Of a stretch of DNA of 41,846 nucleotides, positions 1-7,769 are shown in pieces; the stretch's first letter is position 1; each line of letters begins with the position of its first letter. Position numbers and translations under genes: made by a program. The stretch lies in NCBI GenBank assembly GCA_958423535.1, contig CATZRJ010000011.1:1-41846 (forward strand), given 5' to 3'. Below the pieces are notes generated by a model, which saw only the letters and a list, made by a program, of their open reading frames with translations, did not search any database and had not been told where the DNA came from. The DNA is from an uncultured Collinsella sp. (GTDB taxonomy: Bacteria; Actinomycetota; Coriobacteriia; Coriobacteriales; Coriobacteriaceae).

Positions 1-940
1 TGACCGTGCCCGTCAGCTTGCCGATGGCAGCGTTCGCGGAGGCCGACGTCTTGGTGAGCGCAAGGCTGCCTTCCGAGAGCGCCTTGGAGAGCGAGGCGAC
101 AGAGTTGCCCGCCGTGGTGCGAGCTTCACCCAGCAGGTCGTTGCCCTGAGAGATCGCTTGCGTCAGTGACGGCGCCTGACCCTGCATGCCGGCAAGTGCC
201 GCATCAGCCGAGGCGATAGCGCCACCCGTCTTATCGATGGCGGCATTCATGTCGCCAATCGAATCGCGCACCTCGCCCAAGGTATCGGATGCCTCGGAGA
301 CAGAACTTGCCAACGAATCCCGAGTCTGGGTTGCCTTGTCCTTTAAATCGACTCCGGCATCCTTGGCAATGCTGGCAACGGTCTCGCCCACCGTGGAGAC
401 AAATTCCGAGTTGATCTGCTCCTCGATGGTGCTTGCGCCGGTGTCGGTAACCTTGGGCGCAATAGCGCTCTTCTTCTCATTGACGTAGTACGTAAGCTTG
501 GGCTGATGGTAGTTGCCGTCGAGCATCGAAACCAGGTTATCCGAAAAGTTCTTGGGGATTACGATGGCCGCATAGTACTCACCGCTCTCGACGCCCTCCT
601 TGGCATCGGCCGCCGAATCGACGAAGGTCCAGCCCAGCTGATCGTTCTCCTTGAGCTGATCGACGACCTGGTCGCCCGCGTTGAGCTCGCCCACCAAGTC
701 GTTTTGGGTACCTCGATCGTTGTTGGCGATGGCAATCTTGATACCCTGGGTGTTTCCGTACGGATCCCAGTTAGCCACGATGTTGTACCAGGCATACAGC
801 GAGGGAATAACGCACACGCCAAGGGTAACCACCAAGGCGACGGGGTTCACAAGCAGTCGCTTAATGTCGCGCTTAAATATCGCAAAGGACACCTTTGCAT
901 TGGATAGTTTGCTGCCGAGACTCACGCTTGGACCATCCAT
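1..940 (-). CDS. YhgE/Pip-type membrane protein, N-terminal 313 residues (cut by window edge)
   Basis: The minus frame is open from the ATG at 938-940 to the window edge. The protein has a short basic cytoplasmic start (KRDIKRLLVNP), one membrane segment at about residues 30-52, then a long extracytoplasmic domain with FxDSAADAKEGVESGEYYA-like sequence and a Ser/Ala/Thr-rich, coiled-coil-like stretch. This is the N-terminal organisation of the YhgE/Pip family (ABC-2-like membrane proteins, phage-infection protein homologues), which ends with several more membrane helices beyond the edge. Cellular role is not well defined for the family; TetR-type regulators often adjoin such genes. The preceding 370 bp hold a dyad that could be an operator. 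The family call is from sequence pattern, not from a search. Confidence 0.85.
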   Translation of the reverse strand, partial: MDGPSVSLGSKLSNAKVSFAIFKRDIKRLLVNPVALVVTLGVCVIPSLYAWYNIVANWDPYGNTQGIKIAIANNDRGTQNDLVGELNAGDQVVDQLKENDQLGWTFVDSAADAKEGVESGEYYAAIVIPKNFSDNLVSMLDGNYHQPKLTYYVNEKKSAIAPKVTDTGASTIEEQINSEFVSTVGETVASIAKDAGVDLKDKATQTRDSLASSVSEASDTLGEVRDSIGDMNAAIDKTGGAIASADAALAGMQGQAPSLTQAISQGNDLLGEARTTAGNSVASLSKALSEGSLALTKTSASANAAIGKLTGTV

Positions 941-1050
941 CCTGTCGTTAAATCGAATCGTACTATCGACAACCATTGTACGTAGGCGCTTTAGCGTCTC
1001 AGAGCACAATGGTATTGAGTTTTGCGGATAGCAATATACTACGAAGACAA

Positions 1051-1075
1051 ATTAACGTACAGTTGTACAGTATCT
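1051..1075. promoter_or_regulatory. GTACA-GT-TGTAC dyad upstream of the YhgE/Pip gene
   Basis: Positions 1057-1068 read GTACAGTTGTAC, a perfect dyad with 5-bp arms and a 2-bp centre, within AT-rich DNA. A TATATT hexamer (minus sense) lies about 20 bp downstream, at roughly 1036-1041, so the dyad would fall near the -35 region of a promoter for the gene starting at 940. Operator function is inferred. Confidence 0.4.
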
Positions 1076-1115
1076 TTAATTTCAGCAGGTCACAAAACCA
1101 CAACCCCGACAAATA

Positions 1116-1204
1116 ATTGATCCCTTGGGGACGGAGGAAAACGGATCACCGAATCAGACCGACCCCCTCGGTGATCCGTTTTCCTCCGTCCCCAAGGGAG
1201 CAAT
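1116..1204. repeat. Long hairpin repeat, 37-bp arms (REP-like)
   Basis: Positions 1116-1152 and 1168-1204 are inverted copies with a single mismatch; 1121-1152 and 1168-1199 pair perfectly over 32 bp around a 15-base loop. The arm contains TTGGGGACGGAGGAAAACGG. No gene overlaps it. It lies between the 3' end of htpG and the promoter region of the YhgE/Pip gene. Neither side has a U-tract, so it is not a standard terminator. It shares the GGGAC/GTCCC core with other gene-end repeats in this window. Confidence 0.9.
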
Positions 1205-1212
1205 CAAAAGGA

Positions 1213-1282
1213 AACGAGAGTGGAAAATCTCTCACTTCAAGCCCGCATTCGAGCCAAAAGTGGGAGATTATCCACTCTCGTT
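1213..1282. repeat. Second hairpin repeat, 25-bp arms
   Basis: AACGAGAGTGGAAAATCTCT at the left is mirrored by 1258-1282 with two mismatches over 25 bp, around a 20-base loop. It lies 8 bp from the preceding hairpin and 30 bp beyond the htpG stop. Its sequence is unrelated to that of the first hairpin, so the two look like separate elements sharing a landing zone after htpG. Confidence 0.85.
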
Positions 1283-1312
1283 CTAATCTAGTTACGGTGC
1301 CGTATCCCCGAA

Positions 1313-3337
1313 CTACATCAAGTTGCAAACAGCTGCCGCGAAGGCCACGGGGTCCTCGGGCAGAATACCCTCGACCAGCAGGGCCTGGTCATAGAGCAGA
1401 CCGGAGTACTGCTTGATCTTGTCGGCGTCGCCCGCCTTCTGAGCAGCGACGAGCTTGGCAAAGACCGGATGCTTGGCGTTGAGCTCGAGTACGCGCTGGC
1501 TCTTGGGCATGCCGTCAGGCGCGCCCTCGGGACCCTTCTGGAGCACCTTCTCCATCTCGAGCGAAAGCGGACCCTCAGTGGTGATGCACGCGGGAGCATC
1601 GGTCAGGCGCGCAGAGACGGCAACCTTCTCGACCTTATCGCCGAGTGCCTCCTTCATGGCGTTAAAGAGGTCCTCGTTCTCCTTGGTGGCGTCCTCGGCC
1701 TCTTTTTTCTCGTCCTCGGTCGCCAGGTCAAGATCACCGGTTGCGACGTTCTTGAGCTCCAGGTGACGATCCTCAACCTCGGGCTCGGCACCATCGGCCA
1801 CGGCCTTCTCGGCAGCCTCGCGGGCAGCATCGTCCTCGTAGATCTTGGGCATATCGGCGGCAACGTACTCACGCATAGCCTGGAAGGTGAACTCATCCAC
1901 ATCCTGCGTCAGCAGCAGCACGTCATAGCCGCGGTCGAGCACGCCCTTCACCACGGGCATCTTGGCCAAGCGCTCACGCGAGTCACCGGCGGCGTAGTAG
2001 ATGGCCTTCTGATCCTCGGGCATGCCCTTGGCATACTCGGCCAGGGTAATCATCTTCTGCTCCTTGGCAGACCAGAACAGCAGCAAGTCGGCAAGCTCAT
2101 CGGCCTTCATGCCATAGCTCGAGTAGATGCCGTACTTAAGGCCGCGGCCAAAGTTCTCAAAGAACTTCTCGTAGGCCTCGCGGTCGTTGTCACGCATGTC
2201 CTCAAGGTCGGCGGTAATCTTCTTTTCCACGCGCTTGGCGATGGCCTTGAGCTGACGGTTCTGCTGCAGCGTCTCACGCGAAATATTGAGCGTCACGTCG
2301 GCAGAGTCCACGACACCGCGCACAAAGTTGTAGCAGTCGGGCAGCAGGTCGTCGCACTTCTCCATAATCAGCACGTTGGAGCTATAGAGCGCCAGGCCCT
2401 TCTCGTAGTCCTTGCTGTACAGATCGAACGGGGCGCGACCCGGCACAAACAGTAGTGCATCGTACTCGAGCGTACCCTCGGCATGGAAGCTGATGGTGCG
2501 CGCGGGATCGTCAAAGTCATGGAACGTGGACTTGTAGAACTCGTTGTAATCCTTCTGCTCAACGTCGGAGCTTCGCTTTTTCCAGATCGGCGTCATGGAG
2601 TTGACGGTCTCAAGCTCCTGGTAGTCCTCGTACTCGGGCTTGTAATCCTCCGGCGCATCCTCGGGCTTGGGCTTTTGACGGCTCTTGGACACCATCATCT
2701 GAATCGGGTAGCGCACATAGTTGCTGTACTGCTGAATCAGGCTCTTGAGGCCCCACTCGGTCAGGAAGCGATCGTAGGACTCGGCCTCGCCGTCGGCGTC
2801 GAGCTTCTCGTTCTCACGCAGCGTCAGAATGACATCGGTACCGTGCTCGGCGCGCTCGCCGTCCTCGATGGTGTAGCCCTCAAGACCGTCCGACTCCCAC
2901 ACATGGGCGACATCCTCGCCGTAGGCGCGGCTCACGACCTTCACATGGCTGGCGACCATAAAGGCCGAGTAGAAGCCCACGCCAAACTGGCCGATGATGT
3001 CGACATCCGAACCCTGCTGCTCGGCGTTCTCGGTCTTAAACTCCTCAGAGCCGGAATGGGCGATGGTGCCCAGATTGCGCTCGAGCTCCTCGGCGGTCAT
3101 GCCAATGCCGTTATCTGAGATGGTAATGGTGCGGGCGTCTTTATCAAAGGAGACGCGAATAGCCAGGTCGCCCTGGTCGAGCTTGACGCTCGGGTCCTGC
3201 AAGCTCTTAAAGTTGAGCTTGTCAACAGCATCGCTCGCGTTGGAGATAAGCTCGCGCAGGAAGATTTCCTTATTGGTGTAGATGGAATTGATCATGAGGT
3301 CGAGCAGTTTTTTGCTCTCGGTCTTAAATTGACGCAT
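1313..3337 (-). CDS. htpG: Chaperone protein HtpG (Hsp90 family)
   Basis: ATP-dependent cytosolic chaperone of the Hsp90 family, 674 residues; bacterial HtpG proteins are commonly 610-680. The GHKL ATPase domain is intact: LRELISNASDAVDKL at about residues 27-41, DNGIGM at about 78-83 and GQFGVGFYSAFMVA at about 116-129. The middle domain has LNISRETLQQNRQL, and the acidic Lys-rich linker precedes the C-terminal dimerisation region. The start MRQFKTESKKLL is the family's usual N-terminus and has AAAGGA seven bases upstream. A terminator-like hairpin lies in its leader at 3366-3393, and two large hairpin repeats follow its stop codon. No CIRCE-type dyad was seen upstream. Confidence 0.98.
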   Translation of the reverse strand: MRQFKTESKKLLDLMINSIYTNKEIFLRELISNASDAVDKLNFKSLQDPSVKLDQGDLAIRVSFDKDARTITISDNGIGMTAEELERNLGTIAHSGSEEFKTENAEQQGSDVDIIGQFGVGFYSAFMVASHVKVVSRAYGEDVAHVWESDGLEGYTIEDGERAEHGTDVILTLRENEKLDADGEAESYDRFLTEWGLKSLIQQYSNYVRYPIQMMVSKSRQKPKPEDAPEDYKPEYEDYQELETVNSMTPIWKKRSSDVEQKDYNEFYKSTFHDFDDPARTISFHAEGTLEYDALLFVPGRAPFDLYSKDYEKGLALYSSNVLIMEKCDDLLPDCYNFVRGVVDSADVTLNISRETLQQNRQLKAIAKRVEKKITADLEDMRDNDREAYEKFFENFGRGLKYGIYSSYGMKADELADLLLFWSAKEQKMITLAEYAKGMPEDQKAIYYAAGDSRERLAKMPVVKGVLDRGYDVLLLTQDVDEFTFQAMREYVAADMPKIYEDDAAREAAEKAVADGAEPEVEDRHLELKNVATGDLDLATEDEKKEAEDATKENEDLFNAMKEALGDKVEKVAVSARLTDAPACITTEGPLSLEMEKVLQKGPEGAPDGMPKSQRVLELNAKHPVFAKLVAAQKAGDADKIKQYSGLLYDQALLVEGILPEDPVAFAAAVCNLM

Positions 3338-3365
3338 GTGCAGTCCTTTCGCGCTACCCCTGCCC

Positions 3366-3393
3366 GCAAAAACGGCCCGGTTGCCCGAGCCGT
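3366..3393 (-). terminator. Intrinsic terminator or attenuator in front of htpG
   Basis: In minus sense ACGGCTCGG-GCAA-CCGGGCCGT forms a 9-bp stem (one G-U pair) followed by TTTTTG. It could end transcripts arriving from the acetyltransferase and cps genes. Only about 28 bp separate it from the htpG start, leaving no room for an htpG promoter after it. Confidence 0.75.
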
Positions 3394-3423
3394 ATCGCAG
3401 ACCTGCTATGTTCAGACTTAGAT

Positions 3424-3475
3424 TTTATAACCCATTAGCGCGCATATATACATACGGAATCGAAAAACTGTATGT
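3424..3475 (-). promoter_or_regulatory. AT-rich segment with TATAAA and an ACATAC/GTATGT dyad, possible htpG promoter
   Basis: TATAAA in minus sense lies at 3424-3429, and the inverted pair ACATAC (3450-3455) and GTATGT (3470-3475) lies upstream of it. No good -35 is visible at 17 bp (TGTATA at best). This is the most promoter-like sequence before htpG, and it lies upstream of the terminator-like hairpin. Confidence 0.3.
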
Positions 3476-3501
3476 TGGAACACCCATGCGTCGATTGCCA
3501 A

Positions 3502-3540
3502 GGAGTGTCCCCAACTGCCAGCAGAAAAGGAACGTCCCTA
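3502..3540. repeat. Gene-end repeat with GTCCC boxes
   Basis: The segment carries GGAGTGTCCCCAACTGCCAG followed by GGAACGTCCCTA and runs directly into the stop codon of the acetyltransferase gene. Its GTCCC/GGGAC boxes recur in the repeats at 1116-1204, 4063-4090 and 19297-19455. It is probably a dispersed REP-like sequence, which needs genome-wide counting. Confidence 0.5.
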
Positions 3541-4038
3541 TCTGTCGCCCATGCGCTTGGCCATCCAGGCATGAGGCTGGCCTTCGTCTTCGTAGTCCAC
3601 CGGCGCGATCTGCGTGTAGCCCGCCTTGACGTAGAGAGGCAGCACGTACTCCTGTGCATGCAACTTTATGAGCTTGGCGCCGGCATCGCGCGCAGCAGCT
3701 TCGCTGGCTTCGACAATCTTGCTTGCCAGACCGCGACGGCGCATGGTGGACAGCACGGCGACGCGCCCCATAATATAGGTCTCCCCCGCCGCAACGCCTT
3801 CGTCCAAGTCGCACGCCGGCGAAACCGGAGCCTCTGCATCTGCCGCGCGCTCCAGTTCCTCGGGAAACACGCGCGAACAGCCGGTGAGTTGACCATCCAC
3901 GTACAGCGTCACATGAATGCAGTCAGAAGCCTCATCGATCTGGTCGAACTCGATTTCGTAACCCTGTTCGTCCACAAAGACGGCGCGGCGCACCAGCGCT
4001 GCATCCTCAAAGCATCCCGCCTTGATTTGAATATCCAT
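3538..4038 (-). CDS. GNAT family N-acetyltransferase
   Basis: Predicted acetyl-CoA-dependent N-acetyltransferase, 166 residues, substrate unknown. The acetyl-CoA binding motif A is clear: YIMGRVAVLSTMRRRGLASK, with the R-x-x-G-L-A pyrophosphate loop. It is followed by the helix IVEASEAAARDAGA and strand KLIKLHAQEYVLPLYVKAGY, with the usual C-terminal aromatic region. The start MDIQIKAGCF at 4036-4038 is chosen over an ATG six codons upstream because GGAGGGG sits seven bases before it. The last codons run into a dispersed repeat, so the C-terminus may be slightly altered. A repeat with the same GGGAC box lies just upstream, so the gene is bracketed by such boxes. Confidence 0.88.
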   Translation of the reverse strand: MDIQIKAGCFEDAALVRRAVFVDEQGYEIEFDQIDEASDCIHVTLYVDGQLTGCSRVFPEELERAADAEAPVSPACDLDEGVAAGETYIMGRVAVLSTMRRRGLASKIVEASEAAARDAGAKLIKLHAQEYVLPLYVKAGYTQIAPVDYEDEGQPHAWMAKRMGDR

Positions 4039-4062
4039 GGTCGCCCCTCCGTTCAAAGCAAA

Positions 4063-4090
4063 CGTTAGGGACAGATTTTAGCGAAAATGA
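4063..4090. repeat. GGGAC-box repeat overlapping the cpsB stop codon
   Basis: CGTTAGGGACAGATTTTAGC contains the cpsB stop codon (TTA at 4078-4080 on the plus strand). The TAGGGAC box is the inverse of GTCCCTA at 3534-3540 on the other side of the acetyltransferase gene. It supplies the last codons of cpsB (His-Phe-Arg-stop). Confidence 0.45.
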
Positions 4091-4728
4091 GCGCCTCGCA
4101 CGCTAAACTTGGCCCGCGCCTTTGCTAGGTAATCGTAGTGACGAACATTGTGGGCGTCGCTTGCGATAAAGCTGTACAGGCCCTTGTCAAACAGGCGCTG
4201 CGCCGGCTTTTTCTCGCGACCAAAGCGCCCGCCGGCAATAAAATCAGCCGAAGCCTGCAGCTTACAACCCATATCGACCAGACGCTCGGCAATGCCCACG
4301 TCCTTTTGAATGGCGCGATAACGCTCGGGATGGGCAATAATCACCTGGTAACCGCGGCACTGCAAGTCGTAAATCGTGTTCTCGTATTCCTCAAAGTCAT
4401 ACGAATCGGCACGTGTCGAGAGCTCAAGCAAAAACTCATTCGATCCATCAAAGTGCAGGCGATCGGACCATTCGATGCCCAAATCCATAAGCTTGGCGTA
4501 GTTGACCTCAAAGCCCATCTGGAGCTGCATATCGCCCGCATGGGCACACAGCAACCGATAGGCCTCCCACATGTTGGCGTAGTCAAAGTATGGGTCCCGG
4601 CAGTGCGGCGTGCACACCATGTGCGTTACGCCGACGGCGCGAGCCGCCTCGAGCATCGCCAAGCTTTGCTCGAGGTTTGCCGCGCCGTCATCGACTCCGG
4701 GCAGGATATGGCAATGGATGTCTCGCAT
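4078..4728 (-). CDS. cpsB: CpsB/CapC-family tyrosine-protein phosphatase, C-terminus shortened
   Basis: PHP-domain, metal-dependent phosphatase that normally dephosphorylates the BY-kinase encoded just upstream and so tunes capsule or exopolysaccharide export. Metal-ligand motifs are present: HCHILPGVDDG at residues 5-15, CTPHCRDPYF near 39, AHPERY and the C-terminal SDAHN. The protein is 216 residues, whereas family members usually reach about 240-255. It stops soon after DYLAKARAKF, where homologues continue with a further helix. The stop codon and final residues come from a GGGAC-box repeat. All metal ligands precede the lost part, so activity may be retained. AGAGGG precedes the ATG. Third gene of the cpsCDB operon. 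Confidence 0.9.
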   Translation of the reverse strand: MRDIHCHILPGVDDGAANLEQSLAMLEAARAVGVTHMVCTPHCRDPYFDYANMWEAYRLLCAHAGDMQLQMGFEVNYAKLMDLGIEWSDRLHFDGSNEFLLELSTRADSYDFEEYENTIYDLQCRGYQVIIAHPERYRAIQKDVGIAERLVDMGCKLQASADFIAGGRFGREKKPAQRLFDKGLYSFIASDAHNVRHYDYLAKARAKFSVRGAHFR

Positions 4729-4753
4729 ATCGCCCTCTTATCTGCGTCGTTGC

Positions 4754-5509
4754 TTATTTCTTAAAGCGTTTCGCCTTCGCAGGGGCGCCCGTTGCAGCCG
4801 CGCCGCCGACAGCGGGATTGACCCCAGCTGCAGCGTCGTTCTGCCCCTTATCCCCGCCATAATACGAGTAGTAGTAGTCGTGACTCGAAGTCTCGCAGCA
4901 GTTCATGACCGTACCGATCACGTTGACCTCGGCCTTGTTGAGCTGATCGAAGGCAGCGAGGATCTCATTGCGCTTGGCAAAGTCCTGACGGATGACATAG
5001 ATGGTGCCGTCGGTGATCGCAGCGACTTCGGCAGCGTCGACAAACGTACCCACGGGCGGCGTATCGAAGATAACGTACTGGTACTTTTCCTCCAGCGCGG
5101 CGACAAGCTTGGCAAAGCGGCGCGAGGCAATGATGTCTGCCGGATTGGGAATGCGCGGCTCGGCGTCGAGGAAGAAGAGGTTGGGCTGGCCGGTGTCGAT
5201 AACGGCCTCATCGATCGACATCTGATCGGAAAGCACAGCGTACAAGCCGCCGGCATGACGGACGCCCAGCATGTTGGCAAGCGTACGGTGGCGCATGTCG
5301 CATTCAACGAGCAGAACGCTCTTGCCGCTGGTTGCGATGGCCTGGGCCAGGTTGAGCGCGATGGTGGACTTACCCTCGTTGGGAATGGAGGAGGTCACCG
5401 TAATGGACTTGATGGGCGTATCGACACTCGCAAAGCGAATGTTGGCGAGCAGCGTCTTGGCTGCATTGTCAAAGGCAAGGGTGTCGTCGGTTTTCTTTTT
5501 ACGGGCCAT
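4754..5509 (-). CDS. cpsD: CpsD/CapB-family tyrosine kinase (BY-kinase)
   Basis: Cytoplasmic bacterial tyrosine kinase of 251 residues that works with a CpsC/Wzz-type membrane activator to control polysaccharide polymerisation and export. Walker A is SSIPNEGKSTIALN at about residues 40-53, Walker A' is VLLVECDMR at 65-73 and Walker B is VIFDTPP at 146-152. The autophosphorylated tyrosine cluster DYYYSYYGG lies at 211-219, followed by an Ala/Gly/Pro-rich tail ending in basic residues. It starts three bases after the cpsC stop codon, so the two are almost certainly co-transcribed. No glycosyltransferase genes lie nearby, so the polysaccharide it governs must be encoded elsewhere. Confidence 0.95.
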   Translation of the reverse strand: MARKKKTDDTLAFDNAAKTLLANIRFASVDTPIKSITVTSSIPNEGKSTIALNLAQAIATSGKSVLLVECDMRHRTLANMLGVRHAGGLYAVLSDQMSIDEAVIDTGQPNLFFLDAEPRIPNPADIIASRRFAKLVAALEEKYQYVIFDTPPVGTFVDAAEVAAITDGTIYVIRQDFAKRNEILAAFDQLNKAEVNVIGTVMNCCETSSHDYYYSYYGGDKGQNDAAAGVNPAVGGAAATGAPAKAKRFKK

Positions 5510-5512
5510 GGA

Positions 5513-6169
5513 TTACTTACCGCCCTTCACAACGGGGAAACGGCCGATGACGGGCACGCCAAGCAGTTCAACGGCGTCATCGACAGAACGGACACGCGTG
5601 TTGAGCATGTCGAGCAGCACAACAATCGCGACAGCAACAAACAGGCCGGCCAGGGCGGCAACTGCAATGTAGAGCTTGCGGTTGGGGCCGCTGGGCTGGG
5701 CGGGAACCTTTGCCTTGTCGATGACGTTGACGGCCTGGGCGGCGTCGACGTCCTGGGCGACGGTAGAAACCGAGTTGGCCATGGCGTTGGCGACAGCGGC
5801 GGCGCCATCGGGGCTGGCACCGGTCACAGACAGCGAGATAACACGGGTCGTGGTTTCGCTCGTAACGCTTACCTTATAGTCGGCCAGGCTGGAAAGGCCC
5901 AGCTCCTTGGCGGCACCGCTCTTGACGCTATCGCTATCGAGCAGCGTGGCGATGTCGTTGGAGAGCATCTGGCTTGCAGACAGATCGTTGTAGTAGCTCG
6001 TCTGGCCGCCATCGGTCTTGGCGAGAATGTACATGCTCGTCGTGGCGGTATAGGTGTTGTCCATCATGGTGAAGGAGACGACGCCCATGGCAATCGCGCA
6101 GACCACCGGAAGGGCAATGACCAGCTTGAGGTGCTTTTTAAGCAGCTGGAACAGTTCAAGAAGGGTCAT
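5513..6169 (-). CDS. cpsC: CpsC/Wzz-type chain-length and kinase-activator protein
   Basis: Membrane protein of 218 residues with the Wzz topology: a cytoplasmic N-terminus, a membrane segment at about residues 15-35 (LVIALPVVCAIAMGVVSF), an extracytoplasmic domain (TYTATTSMYILAK... ), a proline-rich AKVPAQPSGPNR motif and a second membrane segment at about 167-187. The cytoplasmic tail RSVDDAVELLGVPVIGRFP is the type that contacts the partner kinase. It heads the cpsC-cpsD-cpsB operon. AAAGG lies eleven bases before the ATG. A plausible promoter is at 6217-6244. Confidence 0.94.
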   Translation of the reverse strand: MTLLELFQLLKKHLKLVIALPVVCAIAMGVVSFTMMDNTYTATTSMYILAKTDGGQTSYYNDLSASQMLSNDIATLLDSDSVKSGAAKELGLSSLADYKVSVTSETTTRVISLSVTGASPDGAAAVANAMANSVSTVAQDVDAAQAVNVIDKAKVPAQPSGPNRKLYIAVAALAGLFVAVAIVVLLDMLNTRVRSVDDAVELLGVPVIGRFPVVKGGK

Positions 6170-6216
6170 GCAGTTTGCCTTTCATTTCCCTAGTTCGTAT
6201 CGACAAAACTGCTCGT

Positions 6217-6244
6217 ATAATATCGTATCTTTCTGCCATGTCCG
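6217..6244 (-). promoter_or_regulatory. Candidate promoter of the cpsCDB operon
   Basis: In minus sense CGGACA (6239-6244), a 16-bp spacer and TATTAT (6217-6222) form a reasonable sigma-70-type promoter, 48 bp before cpsC. A perfect 10-bp palindrome GTTGCGCAAC lies upstream at 6279-6288 and could be an operator. Nothing else was recognised between the histidine kinase stop and cpsC. Confidence 0.45.
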
Positions 6245-6341
6245 AACTCTATACATAAGATACAGCGTCCGCGTGTAAGTTGCGCAACAACTAACGCGGC
6301 AGCGGAGGCGCATCGTCTAATCCTCGATTTTTGCCATACCG

Positions 6342-7766
6342 CTACGCGAACGGCCCCTCTTGTTGCACGGGAAACGTTACCGAAATGGTGGTTCCCACGC
6401 CCGGCTCACTCGACAGGTCAATCGCGGCGTGATGGTACAGAGCGGCGTGTTTGACGATCGCCAAGCCCAGGCCGGTTCCGCCACGCGCCTTAGAACGACT
6501 CTTGTCCACGCGGTAAAAACGCTCGAACACCTTACCCTGTTCCTCGGGCGCAATGCCAATACCCGTATCGGCAACCGACAGATACGGACGCCCGTCGTCG
6601 TGGGTTCCACAACGCAGCGTGACCGTACCGCCAGATCGGTTGTAGCGAATGGCGTTGCTTGCCAGGTTATAGATCAGCTCGTCGATCAGACGCGATACGC
6701 CTTCGATCACCACGGGCTTCGTCTCGTGCCCAATGGTCACATTCGACTGCCGGGCAACCTGCTCAAGACGCTGTTCCACCGTCAACATGGCGCGAGATAG
6801 CTCGATGGGCTCCGTGGACCCAATAGGCACCGCCTCGCCCTCGGATGCTCGCTCCGCCTCATCCAAGTTGGAAAGCGTGAGGATGTCGTTGACGAGCGCT
6901 GCCAGGCGTCCCGCCTCGCGGTAGATGCGGCCGCCAAAGTTGCGCAGGTCGTCCTCGCCTTCAACCATGCCGTTTGAAATAAGCTCGGCGTAGCCCGAAA
7001 TCGCGGTAAGCGGGGTCTTGAGCTCATGAGTGATGTTGGCCGTGAACTCGCGACGCATGCGGTCATTATCGGCCAGCACAGCCATCTGGCGTTTAAGCTC
7101 CTGGCGCTGTGACTCAATGCGCTCGAGCATGGGAACCATCTCGGTGTAGGCATGTTCATAGCTACGGCGCGGGTGGTCCAAATCGACCTCCTGCAGCGGC
7201 GCAATGATGGCACGGGATTCGCGGCGCGCAAGGAAAAACGAGAGCACCGCGCCCGCCGCTGCAATAAGCAGCATCGGCGCCACCAGCGAAAGCAAAATCG
7301 CCGCGACGCCAGGCTGGGCCTGTGCCAAACGAACAACCTGTCCGTTATCAAGGGCGACGGCGCGATATAGCATAATCTCGTCGAGCGTGGTGCTCGAGCG
7401 CTCCGCGGAGCCCGAACCGCTCTCAAGGGCCTCAATGACCTCGGGGCGATCGCCATGGTTGGGCAACGTGGAAGGAGACGCCTCGTTGTCATAGGCGACC
7501 GATCCATCCCTGTTGATCAGCGTGATACGAAGGTCCTCGCGATCGAGGCTTCGCAAGAATGCGATGGGTTCCTTCTGCTCGTTTAAGGCGGCGGCAATAA
7601 GCTCGGTTTCTTGCGAAAGATTGGCACTCGTGGCATCTGCCAAGGTGTTTTGCACAAAGAACGCCCCCAGCACCGTAAACGCCAAAATGACGGACATAGC
7701 GCAGACAAATATCGTCGCAAACACGCGATGCGAGAGCGTGTGTTTTCCCTGAGGGGCAAAGACCAC
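6342..7766 (-). CDS. PhoR-like membrane sensor histidine kinase
   Basis: Two-component sensor of 474 residues. Membrane segments lie at about residues 17-40 and 155-180, enclosing an extracytoplasmic sensing domain of about 115 residues. A linker follows, then the HisKA helix with FTANITHELKTPLTAISGY (phospho-acceptor His247), an N-box (NLASNAIRYNRSGG) and G-boxes (VADTGIGI, GGTGLGLAI). The start is GTG at 7764-7766. Its ribosome site GGAGGAG lies inside the stop region of the upstream response-regulator gene, three bases away, so the pair is translationally coupled. With pstB just upstream of the pair, a role in phosphate response is likely, but the input domain does not prove it. Confidence 0.93.
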   Translation of the reverse strand: MVFAPQGKHTLSHRVFATIFVCAMSVILAFTVLGAFFVQNTLADATSANLSQETELIAAALNEQKEPIAFLRSLDREDLRITLINRDGSVAYDNEASPSTLPNHGDRPEVIEALESGSGSAERSSTTLDEIMLYRAVALDNGQVVRLAQAQPGVAAILLSLVAPMLLIAAAGAVLSFFLARRESRAIIAPLQEVDLDHPRRSYEHAYTEMVPMLERIESQRQELKRQMAVLADNDRMRREFTANITHELKTPLTAISGYAELISNGMVEGEDDLRNFGGRIYREAGRLAALVNDILTLSNLDEAERASEGEAVPIGSTEPIELSRAMLTVEQRLEQVARQSNVTIGHETKPVVIEGVSRLIDELIYNLASNAIRYNRSGGTVTLRCGTHDDGRPYLSVADTGIGIAPEEQGKVFERFYRVDKSRSKARGGTGLGLAIVKHAALYHHAAIDLSSEPGVGTTISVTFPVQQEGPFA

Positions 7767-7769
7767 GGA

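Noticed and set aside
4610..6193. 527-codon plus-strand open frame
   Set aside because: Antisense shadow of the cpsB, cpsD and cpsC genes, which have clear motifs and ribosome sites.
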